From DATIJJ01 sp039936115 (GTDB taxonomy: Bacteria > Pseudomonadota > Gammaproteobacteria > DSM-16500), in the NCBI GenBank assembly GCA_039936115.1, contig JBDTIZ010000013.1, positions 1-15,667 on the forward strand: 15,667 bases of DNA, given 5' to 3'. Each line of letters opens with the position of its first letter. Within the stretch, counting starts at the first letter, position 1. The notes beneath the pieces were generated by a model that did not search any database, had not been told where the DNA came from, and saw only the letters and a program-made list of their open reading frames with translations. The position numbers and the translations under genes were made by a program. Positions 1 to 6,510 of the stretch are shown here, piece after piece.

Positions 1-24
1 ATTTTCATCCGAACTCACATCCAT
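1..24 (-). CDS. 5' end of an unidentified gene leaving the left edge
   Basis: On the minus strand an ATG at 24-22 opens a frame that stays open to the window edge and encodes MDVSSDEN. It is preceded by a good Shine-Dalgarno sequence, AAAGGAG at 33-39, with an 8-nt spacer. That ribosome site is the main reason to call a gene from so little sequence. Eight residues do not allow any family assignment. The gene is transcribed away from the Sel1-repeat gene, so 25-319 is a divergent spacer. Confidence 0.6.
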
Positions 25-32
25 TAATACAA

Positions 33-39
33 CTCCTTT
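33..39 (-). promoter_or_regulatory. Ribosome binding site of the left-edge gene
   Basis: AAAGGAG on the minus strand lies 8 nt before the ATG at 24-22. It is one of the best Shine-Dalgarno matches in the window and fixes the start of the truncated gene. Confidence 0.6.
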
Positions 40-103
40 CCATATTGGAAAGAAGTGTATTAAAATTATTTGATTTTGGCATCTTCCTTAGGTTAGCGCT
101 TAT

Positions 104-277
104 GCGGACAAGCCGCGGGACGACGGCAGGAGAGAGGAGATTATTATTTCTAGCTGGAGTCATCCAACTACACAAAAGCTGAGATGACAGCGTCTAAAAA
201 ACGTGACGAGATCCTCTCCCTCCATTGTCCCGCGGCTTGTCCGCGGGATCCAGTCAACTTGGCGTTCGTTTTGATTT
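104..277. repeat. GC-rich palindromic interspersed repeat, copy 1 (left-truncated)
   Basis: Two perfect 18-bp inverted arms, 104-121 and 227-244, face each other across about 105 nt. The right arm continues into GGGATCCAGTCAA and then a stretch ending in GTTTTGATTT at 277, which is also found at the right end of the copy at 6237-6399. The right arm also folds on itself (CCCGCGG, a 5-nt loop CTTGT, CCGCGGG). The matching outer left end seen in the second copy is missing here, so this copy looks truncated. No transposase is encoded. A short open frame at 184-375 runs through the repeat and is not considered a gene. The rest of the 25-319 spacer shows only the left-edge ribosome site and a -10-like box at 304-309. 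Confidence 0.8.
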
Positions 278-303
278 GGCTACGTCTTTTAGGGAATATC
301 AGG

Positions 304-309
304 TATAAT
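304..309 (+). promoter_or_regulatory. Possible -10 box of the Sel1-repeat gene
   Basis: A perfect TATAAT lies only 10 nt before the ATG at 320. Transcription starting about 7 nt downstream of this box would leave a 5' leader of only a few bases, and no Shine-Dalgarno sequence is present. No convincing -35 box is seen at the usual 16-18 nt distance. The box may be fortuitous in AT-rich DNA. Confidence 0.3.
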
Positions 310-319
310 AAATACGCGT

Positions 320-1018
320 ATGAAAAACAAAACCCAATTTCTAAATTTAATTATCCGATCCAACCAAAACAATAAAGAAGCATTAAATGATTTAGGTCAT
401 CTTTATCTTTCTGGCACGGAAGTCAAAAAAGATTATGAAAAAGCAATGCGGTATTATCAACGCGCAGCTAATTTTAATTATCCTAATGCACAATTTAATT
501 TAGGAATAATGTACGAAAATGGATATGGCGTACCGATTAATTTGCCCATAGCCATAGATTGGTATTTAAAAGCCGCTCAGCAGAATTATGTGAAAGCGCA
601 ATTTAATTTAGCGTGTCTTTATGAAAAAGAAACAGAAACATTACAAACAGCAATTTATTGGTATCAGCAAGCCGCAGCACATAATTTTGGATTGGCTCAA
701 CATAATTTAGGCTGGCGATATTTAAATGGCTTAGGTGTATCGCACGATCCAGAACTCGCGTTTGACTATTTTACCAAGGCGGCTTCGCAAAATATTTCTG
801 AAGCTCAACGACATTTAGCATTTTGTTATCGCGAAGGTGTGGGTGTGAGAGAGGACAAAGTTGTTGCCGTAGAATGGTTTAAAAAATCGGCTATGCTGGG
901 TGATGCAATTGCATTTTATCATTTAGGACAGATGTGTCTTTTGGGTGAAGGTATGCAGCAAGATAAGGAATTAGCAGAGGAATTATTATTACAGGCGGAG
1001 CTTCTAGGTGGAATGTAA
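320..1018 (+). CDS. Sel1-like repeat (SLR) protein
   Basis: This 232-residue protein is built almost entirely of Sel1-like repeats, which are TPR-related helix pairs that act as protein-binding scaffolds. About six units are visible, near residues 19-50, 55-86, 91-118 (shortened), 123-154, 159-191 and 195-226. Typical motifs are AQFNLGIMYENGYGV and AIDWYLKAA. There is no signal peptide or membrane segment, so the protein is cytosolic or exported by a route that needs no Sec signal. In Legionella and Coxiella some SLR proteins influence host interaction, but nothing here proves that role. The ATG at 320 is the first possible start after an in-frame stop at 290-292, and it lacks a Shine-Dalgarno sequence. 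A long hairpin follows the stop codon directly. Confidence 0.88.
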   Translation: MKNKTQFLNLIIRSNQNNKEALNDLGHLYLSGTEVKKDYEKAMRYYQRAANFNYPNAQFNLGIMYENGYGVPINLPIAIDWYLKAAQQNYVKAQFNLACLYEKETETLQTAIYWYQQAAAHNFGLAQHNLGWRYLNGLGVSHDPELAFDYFTKAASQNISEAQRHLAFCYREGVGVREDKVVAVEWFKKSAMLGDAIAFYHLGQMCLLGEGMQQDKELAEELLLQAELLGGM

Positions 1019-1081
1019 CCCTCCTCTCCCCAACCTCTCCTCCCACGTTTTTGTCTGGGAGGAGAGGTTGGGAGAGGAGGG
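1019..1081. repeat. Long inverted repeat between convergent genes, possible bidirectional terminator
   Basis: The left arm at 1019-1045 (C/T-rich, ending CCTCTCCTCCCA) pairs almost perfectly with 1056-1081 around a 10-nt loop, with one unpaired base. It starts directly after the Sel1 stop codon and lies downstream of both the Sel1 gene and the minus-strand operon that ends at 1171. There is no T-run after either side, so it is not a classic intrinsic terminator. Its right end, GGAGGGGCATCT (1076-1087), recurs at 9891-9902 in another hairpin, which suggests an interspersed repeat family. Confidence 0.7.
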
Positions 1082-1170
1082 GCATCTAATGTTAGACTTA
1101 TACTTATATAGACAAGCACAAAGCAACACTCAGTTTTGCCGCTACAAAAAGCCCAGCAGAGAATGAATCC

Positions 1171-1902
1171 TCAATGTATTTTTATCGAATAATCAGTAGG
1201 ACGTTTCGTTTTATTCAATAACCGATCAAAGCAGTCACTAAAACACTTACCCATCTTCGATGAAAAACTAGAAGATTGTGACTCTTTAATGGCTGGACTC
1301 GCGCACATCGTCATAGAACCACAGCCGCAGCAACAATTTATTTTTGATGGCGGTGTGAGAGGCGATAGTGCGGAGCTTTTCTCAGAGTAGGAAGGCGATT
1401 GGCTTTTTCTAGCGGCAAGTAATGGCGCTTGGGATGAGTTTGAAGGTGCTGTTGTTTCTAACGATGCAATACCATCGCTTAAAGATGAATTAGTAAAAAC
1501 TGACCTGTTCGTATGTGCATCTGATGAGTCAGTAAAATGCAGTGTTAAAGTTGATGTAACACCAGTCTCAACTTTTTCTTTTTCTTGTGCGGCAGGCTCA
1601 AAACAGGTTAACTCTAGAGCCGAGTTATTAACATTTTCAATTTCAGCTATAGGAGCAGCATTTGACGAACAAGGACTATCCGAAATAGATGAGACTTGTG
1701 CTTCATCACTCTGATGATGCTCTTGTTCATCTTTTATTTCTAGACCTTGTTCTTGCTCTTGAATTTCTGTCTTTGTAAGTACAGGACTAAATTCGTTTAA
1801 TTCTTCAGGCTTTGTTGTCTGTTCATCATCCGACTCAGTGCCATCATAATTTTTTACAAAAACAAACTCGTCATCAGAGTCACTATCTGGTCTATTGAGC
1901 AT
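1171..1902 (-). CDS. Acidic, Ser-rich, probably disordered protein with a Cys cluster; last gene of the xyl operon
   Basis: I do not recognise this 243-residue protein. The first 120 residues are rich in Asp, Glu, Ser and Thr. The middle is low-complexity Ser/Thr/Pro. Near residues 188-200 there is a cysteine cluster, INCCCGCGSMTMC. The last 35 residues are basic and include two more cysteines. No signal peptide, membrane span or enzyme motif is visible. Residues 11-16 (DEFVFV), set in an acidic serine-rich context, resemble a eukaryotic LC3-interacting motif. The start is ATG at 1902-1900, because GGAG at 1911-1914 lies 8 nt upstream; a TTG six bases earlier is less likely. It begins 27 nt after the xylA stop, so it is probably co-transcribed with the xylose genes. 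An exported effector is possible but is only inferred. Confidence 0.72.
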   Translation of the reverse strand: MLNRPDSDSDDEFVFVKNYDGTESDDEQTTKPEELNEFSPVLTKTEIQEQEQGLEIKDEQEHHQSDEAQVSSISDSPCSSNAAPIAEIENVNNSALELTCFEPAAQEKEKVETGVTSTLTLHFTDSSDAHTNRSVFTNSSLSDGIASLETTAPSNSSQAPLLAARKSQSPSYSEKSSALSPLTPPSKINCCCGCGSMTMCASPAIKESQSSSFSSKMGKCFSDCFDRLLNKTKRPTDYSIKIH

Positions 1903-1929
1903 AATCAAAACTCCAATTTAAAATAATGC

Positions 1930-3246
1930 TTACAACGTATTATTCACAATATTTTCTAATAATTCCTGACGACCAGAAACAGGTTCAGGATTAATATCAT
2001 GTTGCAACACATGTGCTGCGATTTTTTCAAAGTCAGTCTGACCTTGCAAAATAGTTTGTCCATACGGCGCTTGCCATGCGGCATAACGAGTTTGAATAAA
2101 ATTGTCTAACTCAGCTGTTTCGACCAAATTCGCAGCGATTAATAATCCACGCGCCAATGTATCGATTCCGCTAATATGTCCATAAAACATGTCCATTAGA
2201 TCGATACTTTGTCGTCTTAATTTCGTATCAAAATTAAAACCACCTGTGGTAAAGCCACCATTTTTTAAAATTAAATATAACACTTGTACAATTTCACTTA
2301 GGTGCGTTGGAAATTGATCCGTGTCCCATCCCAATTGTGGATCACCCTGATTTGCATCAATGCTGCCAAAAATATTATTGGCAAAAGCATAAGCGACTTC
2401 ATGTGGAAAAGTATGGCCAGCAAGTGTTGCATGATTTGCTTCTATATTTACTTTGAATTCATTTTCTAAACCATAACGCTGTAAAAATGCTAACACTGTC
2501 GCCGTATCATAATCATATTGATGTTTAGTGGGCTCACAAGGTTTAGGCTCGATTAAGAGTGTACCTTTGAAACCTATTTTGTGTTTGTAGTCCACAAGCA
2601 ATGTTAGAAATTTTGCAAGCTGTTCAAATTCCTGTTTTAAATTGGTATTTAATAATGTGTCATAGCCTTCGCGACCTCCCCACAAGACATAATTTTCACC
2701 CTTCAGTTGATGTGTAATGTCCAAGGCTTGTTTGACTTGTGCGACAGCATAAGAAAATACTTCTGGATTTGGGTTCGTTGCAGCGCCAGCTAAATAACGA
2801 CGGTGACCAAATAAATTCGCAGTTCCCCATAATAATTTTATGCCCGTATGCTCCATGTGTTCTGCTAGTTTTTCTGCAATAATACTAAGATTTTTTTGTG
2901 TTTCGTGGAGTGTATTGCCTTCTGGTGCGACATCACGATCATGAAAAGTAAAATAATTTAAACCCAGTTTTTCCACAAATTCGAAAGCAGCTTGCGCTCG
3001 AATTTCAGCAAGTTTCATCGGACTTGATTCATCACGTTGCCAAGGACGATCAAACGTGCGATCACCAAAGATATCATGACCCGACCAACAAAACGTGTGC
3101 CAAAAACAAATTGCAAGACGCAAATGTTCCGCCATCGTTTTGCCTAAAACAACTTGCTGTGGATTATAATAGCGATATGCTAAAGGGTTTGTGGAATGTT
3201 TGCCTTCAAATTGAATCGTTTTTATATTTTCAAAAAAATATTTCAT
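1930..3246 (-). CDS. xylA: Xylose isomerase, class II
   Basis: This enzyme converts D-xylose to D-xylulose in the cytoplasm using two divalent metal ions. At 438 residues it has the length of the class II family. Its active-site motifs are intact: FHDRDV (His102, Asp105); LWGGREG near 188; LIEPKPCEPTKHQ with Glu233 and Lys235; NIEANHATLAGH with Glu269 and His272; SIDANQGD with Asp297; and WDTDQFP with Asp308 and Asp310. GGFNFD places Asp340 as a further metal-ligand candidate. It starts 30 nt after xylB; the ATG at 3246-3244 is preceded by a weak GGCGAG site. There is no sign of decay. Xylose use is not a typical trait of the best-known Legionellales. Confidence 0.97.
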   Translation of the reverse strand: MKYFFENIKTIQFEGKHSTNPLAYRYYNPQQVVLGKTMAEHLRLAICFWHTFCWSGHDIFGDRTFDRPWQRDESSPMKLAEIRAQAAFEFVEKLGLNYFTFHDRDVAPEGNTLHETQKNLSIIAEKLAEHMEHTGIKLLWGTANLFGHRRYLAGAATNPNPEVFSYAVAQVKQALDITHQLKGENYVLWGGREGYDTLLNTNLKQEFEQLAKFLTLLVDYKHKIGFKGTLLIEPKPCEPTKHQYDYDTATVLAFLQRYGLENEFKVNIEANHATLAGHTFPHEVAYAFANNIFGSIDANQGDPQLGWDTDQFPTHLSEIVQVLYLILKNGGFTTGGFNFDTKLRRQSIDLMDMFYGHISGIDTLARGLLIAANLVETAELDNFIQTRYAAWQAPYGQTILQGQTDFEKIAAHVLQHDINPEPVSGRQELLENIVNNTL

Positions 3247-3276
3247 AATTTTATCTCGCCATTATTAGAATGTAGG

Positions 3277-4737
3277 TTAAACAAATAAGTCTTCAACGCA
3301 ATGATATAACTTTTGAAACTTTTGTCTTTTTTCAGCATAAAAATCTATTTTTTCAGTATTAGGTTCAATGATTTTTTCAATAGGCGGACTAACGAATGCA
3401 GATTGTGGGTCGCAGCGATTGATACCGAGCCAAGCCAAGCGCGCAGCACCAAGTGCAGCGCCTATATCTCGATTGCTGCGATAGATTAACGGTCGTTGCA
3501 ATACACTCGCTAAAATATCACCCCAGACTACATTTTGTGAACCGCCACCGACGACGGAAACATCGTTAATTTTAATGCCGGCTTGCGTAATAGCATCTTG
3601 TCCATCGGCAAATGCAAAAGCAACACCTTCTAACACCGCGCGAGTTAAATCAGCACGTGTAGTCGCATGTGTCATGCCAAAAAAAACGGCTTGTGCGTGC
3701 GGATTATTATGAGGTGTTCTTTCACCTGATAAATAAGGTAAAAAAATAACAGATGATTTGGAATCGATGTCCAGAACTACTTCAGCCATTAATCGATTAG
3801 CATCAGATTCATTTAGCGTGGCAGCAAGCCAACTGACACAACTAGCAGAGCTTAAATGCACTGACATATGGTGCCAATAATCAGGTATGCAATGGCAAAA
3901 CGTATGTAAACCATCTTTTGGATTAGCTTGATACGTATCGCTCGCAACAAAAAAAACACCGGAAGTACCTAATGATAAAAATGCACTACCCGATTGAATG
4001 ACGTTAACACTTATTGCGCCTGCCGGATTATCACCCGCACCACCGACGACCATAGTTTGCGGTGAAATACCCCAAGAGGATGCAATGTCTGCTGTCACGG
4101 TTCCAGTAATATCAGAACCTTCAAATAATGTTGGCATGTGTTTTCTAGTTAAGCCACAAGCATTTAACATGTCATCAGACCAGTCACGCGCATAAGTGTC
4201 CAACCACATGGTACCTGCGGCATCTGACATATCAGTTGCATATTCACCGGTAATTTTTAGCCGCAAAAAATCTTTTGGCAATAAAACTTTGGCAAGTTGT
4301 TTGAAAATATCAGGCTCATGCTTTGCAACCCAAACAATTTTCGGCGCAGTAAATCCCGGCATAATTCGATTGCCGGTAATTTTAGCATGGCTAGCTATTT
4401 TTGCAGCGAGTGTTTTGCATTCAGCAAACGCACGCCCATCATTCCACAACATCGCAGGACGAAGAATATCATCAGATGCATTTAATAATGTTGCGCCATG
4501 TTGTTGGCCCGCAAGTCCAATCGCTTTTAATGCAGAAAAAGCTGTGTTGTAATGTTTTTTAAGTTGCTGTACACCACGACAGGTTGCTTGCCACCATTCA
4601 TCTGGATTTTGTTCAGACCAGAGTGGTTTGGGGTGAGAAATCGATAAAGGTTCTGAATGTTGGGCAAGAATGTTTTGTTGCTCATCTAGTAAAATCAGTT
4701 TGATGCTAGATGTGCCAAGATCAATCCCCAAATACAT
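3277..4737 (-). CDS. xylB: Xylulokinase (FGGY carbohydrate kinase)
   Basis: This kinase phosphorylates D-xylulose to D-xylulose 5-phosphate with ATP, the step that follows XylA and feeds the pentose phosphate pathway. At 486 residues it has normal length for the family. Visible motifs are the N-terminal phosphate-binding loop GIDLGTSS (residues 4-11), GLAGQQHG (74-81), MLWNDGR (96-102), the catalytic-Asp segment GGAGDNPAG with Asp236, SLGTSG (255-260), YLSGERTPHN (335-344) and the C-terminal GGGSQN (397-402). The start codon follows the symporter stop by only 3 nt. Its Shine-Dalgarno sequence, AAGGA, overlaps the last codons of the symporter gene, so the two genes are probably translationally coupled. 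Confidence 0.97.
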   Translation of the reverse strand: MYLGIDLGTSSIKLILLDEQQNILAQHSEPLSISHPKPLWSEQNPDEWWQATCRGVQQLKKHYNTAFSALKAIGLAGQQHGATLLNASDDILRPAMLWNDGRAFAECKTLAAKIASHAKITGNRIMPGFTAPKIVWVAKHEPDIFKQLAKVLLPKDFLRLKITGEYATDMSDAAGTMWLDTYARDWSDDMLNACGLTRKHMPTLFEGSDITGTVTADIASSWGISPQTMVVGGAGDNPAGAISVNVIQSGSAFLSLGTSGVFFVASDTYQANPKDGLHTFCHCIPDYWHHMSVHLSSASCVSWLAATLNESDANRLMAEVVLDIDSKSSVIFLPYLSGERTPHNNPHAQAVFFGMTHATTRADLTRAVLEGVAFAFADGQDAITQAGIKINDVSVVGGGSQNVVWGDILASVLQRPLIYRSNRDIGAALGAARLAWLGINRCDPQSAFVSPPIEKIIEPNTEKIDFYAEKRQKFQKLYHCVEDLFV

Positions 4738-4740
4738 AAA

Positions 4741-6147
4741 TTATCCTTCATCCGTTTGTGTCACTAGATGCATAGCCCCAAGTTTTCGAAAAGATAATCC
4801 AGTTTGTAAATGTGCTTCAATTTGTTCGAGAGTGACATGTTTTGTTTCAGGAACAAGATAATAAATGAAAAATATCCCAACTAAACTAATCAGACTATAA
4901 ATAAAAAATGTTCCACTTGCGCCAAAAAATTGAATCAACGTTAAAAATGTTATTGCAACAAACATATTACTCCCCCAGTTAGCGGCTGTTGCTAAACTAG
5001 ATCCTAGCCCGCGCACTTTTAACGGATAAATTTCAGCAATCATCAGCCACATAATGGGCCCTAGACTAAATGCAAAACATGCAATGTATAACAACATGCT
5101 ACTCATTGCGGTCCACTTCAATAAAGCCGAATGCGTAGGATATGAAAAAGCAAAACTGAGTGCTAACAAACTAACGGCCATTCCAGCCAAGCCAATTAAT
5201 AATAACGGTCGACGACCTAAGGTATCAATTAAAGGCAATGCGATGACTGTAAATAACACAAACACCACACCCACTCCCATGGTAGCCAAAATGGCAGAAG
5301 CTGCACTTTCAAATCCTGCGAGTTTAAAAATAGTTGGCGCGTAATAAATAATCGTATTTATCCCCGTGACTTGTTGCAAAATCGCAAGACCAATTCCGAT
5401 TGTCAACGTCGAGCGTATCAATGGCGAAAATAATTGTTTCCAGTTGCCCGATTGGTGCTGAAGCGTTGTTTGAATAGCAGATAATTCATGTTGAGCTTGT
5501 TGTGGATTTAGATAAATTCGCGTCAAAACAGCGAGTGCTTTTTCAGTTTGTCCTTTTGCAGCAATAAAGCGCGGACTATCGGGTAGAAAAAGTAATCCAA
5601 AGAAAAATGCAGCGGCAGGAACTACACCTGCTGCAAACATAAATCGCCATTCACCCTGCGGAGCAAAATAATAATCTACGATATATGAGAGCAATATGCC
5701 TAAGGTTACGGCGAGTTGATTTAAGGAAACTAATGCACCGCGATATTTAGCCGGAGAAATTTCGGAAATATAAAGTGGCGAAACATATGATGCAATTCCA
5801 ATTGCAATGCCAACAATTATACGACCGATAATAATCAAACTAATCGTGCTACCAAGAGCAGTTGCTAACGTTCCTAAGATAAAAATAATTGCATCTAGCA
5901 ACAGTAAATTTTTGCGGCCTAAATGATCGGCCAACCGACCGCTGAAGAGTGCACCTATCAACGCACCAAACAAGACAGCGCTGACAACGAGGCCATTGGT
6001 TTGGGGTGTTAAAATAAATTCGTCATTAATAAATAAAATTGCACCAGAGACAACGCCGGTATCATAACCAAATAATATTCCAGCAATGGCTGCAATTGCA
6101 GCGATGAAGATAAAATAATACCGTTTTGCTGTACTTACACTTTCCAT
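4741..6147 (-). CDS. Sugar/H+ symporter, MFS sugar porter family (probable xylose importer)
   Basis: This is a 12-helix inner-membrane transporter of 468 residues in the sugar porter family, close in type to XylE, GalP and AraE. Signature motifs are FGYDTGVVSG (Asp29), GRLADHLGRK (70-79), ISEISPAKYRG (Arg136), PDSPRF (189-194), QQVTGIN (258-264, the sugar-binding Gln-Gln-...-Asn segment), DTLGRRP (308-314) and VPETK (432-436). The family Asp/Arg proton-coupling pair appears to be present. Its place as first gene of the xylB-xylA operon makes D-xylose the best substrate guess; residue patterns alone do not exclude arabinose, galactose or glucose. AAAGG lies 8 nt before the ATG at 6147-6145. 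Confidence 0.93.
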   Translation of the reverse strand: MESVSTAKRYYFIFIAAIAAIAGILFGYDTGVVSGAILFINDEFILTPQTNGLVVSAVLFGALIGALFSGRLADHLGRKNLLLLDAIIFILGTLATALGSTISLIIIGRIIVGIAIGIASYVSPLYISEISPAKYRGALVSLNQLAVTLGILLSYIVDYYFAPQGEWRFMFAAGVVPAAAFFFGLLFLPDSPRFIAAKGQTEKALAVLTRIYLNPQQAQHELSAIQTTLQHQSGNWKQLFSPLIRSTLTIGIGLAILQQVTGINTIIYYAPTIFKLAGFESAASAILATMGVGVVFVLFTVIALPLIDTLGRRPLLLIGLAGMAVSLLALSFAFSYPTHSALLKWTAMSSMLLYIACFAFSLGPIMWLMIAEIYPLKVRGLGSSLATAANWGSNMFVAITFLTLIQFFGASGTFFIYSLISLVGIFFIYYLVPETKHVTLEQIEAHLQTGLSFRKLGAMHLVTQTDEG

Positions 6148-6182
6148 AGTGTTCGCCTTTAATTAAAAATTACGCGATTGGG

Positions 6183-6211
6183 ATTATGATATAACCAGGA
6201 TTGCAATGCAA
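6183..6211 (-). promoter_or_regulatory. Possible promoter of the xyl operon
   Basis: Read on the minus strand, TTGCAT (6211-6206) is followed after 17 nt by CATAAT (6188-6183), about 36 nt before the symporter ATG. The match to consensus is only moderate. The -35 box is inside TTGCATTGCAA (6201-6211), an inverted repeat with 5-bp arms, and a second inverted repeat (GTGGC, 5 nt, GCCAC, 6217-6231) lies just upstream. Either could be an operator, but no known regulator can be matched. Confidence 0.35.
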
Positions 6212-6236
6212 ATGTTGTGGCTTGTGGCCACTTTAC

Positions 6237-6399
6237 AAATAAAAACTGACGCCCAGTTGACTGGATCCCGGACAAGCCACAGGACGACGGCTTCTACTTC
6301 TAGAAGAATGTGACCCTATAAAAATTAGTATTCTCTCCATCTGCTGTTGTCCCGCGGCTTGTCTGCGGGATCCAGTCAATTTGGCATCTGTTTTGATTT
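6237..6399. repeat. GC-rich palindromic interspersed repeat, copy 2 (MITE-like, more complete)
   Basis: The element has imperfect terminal inverted repeats of about 55 bp. The left end (from 6237, through TTGACTGGATCCC at 6257-6269 and on to about 6290) matches the complement of the right end (about 6345-6399, with GGGATCCAGTCAA at 6367-6379). The centre of roughly 55 nt is unrelated to either arm and carries no gene. Copy 1 at 104-277 shares the arms, the GACGACGG inner edge and the outer right end. No target-site duplication was recognised. The structure fits a non-autonomous mobile element or a palindromic repeat family. Confidence 0.8.
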
Positions 6400-6434
6400 C
6401 AATCGATAAAAGGGATATTTTGTCAGATTTTAGA

Positions 6435-6474
6435 TTAAATAACCTGTTAAAAAACCAACAAAAATTGCTATAAT
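6435..6474 (+). promoter_or_regulatory. Promoter of the ankH two-gene unit with an overlapping direct repeat
   Basis: A perfect extended -10 sequence, TGCTATAAT, ends at 6474, about 36 nt before the ATG at 6511. A weak -35-like TTAAAA (6447-6452) sits 16 nt upstream of it. Two near-identical 10-mers, TTAAATAACC (6435-6444) and TTAAAAAACC (6447-6456), repeat every 12 nt and overlap the -35 region. That arrangement is typical of binding by OmpR-family response regulators. Confidence 0.6.
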
Positions 6475-6510
6475 TAATAAAGAATCACCAAACTAACAAT
6501 AGGCCCATTT

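Larger units (their letters stand above)
6148..6510. other. Divergent intergenic spacer between the xyl operon and the ankH unit
   Basis: This 363-nt stretch has no credible gene. From left to right it holds the symporter ribosome site, a possible xyl promoter on the minus strand (6183-6211), a small GTGGC/GCCAC inverted repeat at 6217-6231, the palindromic repeat element at 6237-6399, and a strong plus-strand promoter with a direct repeat at 6435-6474. No regulator gene such as xylR is present in the spacer or elsewhere in the window. Confidence 0.7.

Noticed and set aside
184..375. Short plus-strand open frame of 63 codons
   Set aside because: It runs through the palindromic repeat and into the start of the Sel1 gene, and its product has no recognisable features.
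891..1119. Two overlapping minus-strand frames with Pro/Arg/Gly-rich products
   Set aside because: They read through the long hairpin at 1019-1081 and the 3' end of the Sel1 gene. The low-complexity product reflects the repeat, not a protein.
1903..1908. TTG start two codons upstream for the acidic protein
   Set aside because: GGAG at 1911-1914 is spaced 8 nt from the ATG at 1902 and only 2 nt from the TTG, so ATG is the better start.
3998..5344. Plus-strand frames opposite xylB and the symporter
   Set aside because: They are shadows of well-conserved genes on the other strand.
6435..6456. Exact PmrA box upstream of the ankH unit
   Set aside because: The half-site spacing is 12 nt instead of about 11 and the flanking bases differ, so it is reported only as a direct repeat that might bind a response regulator.
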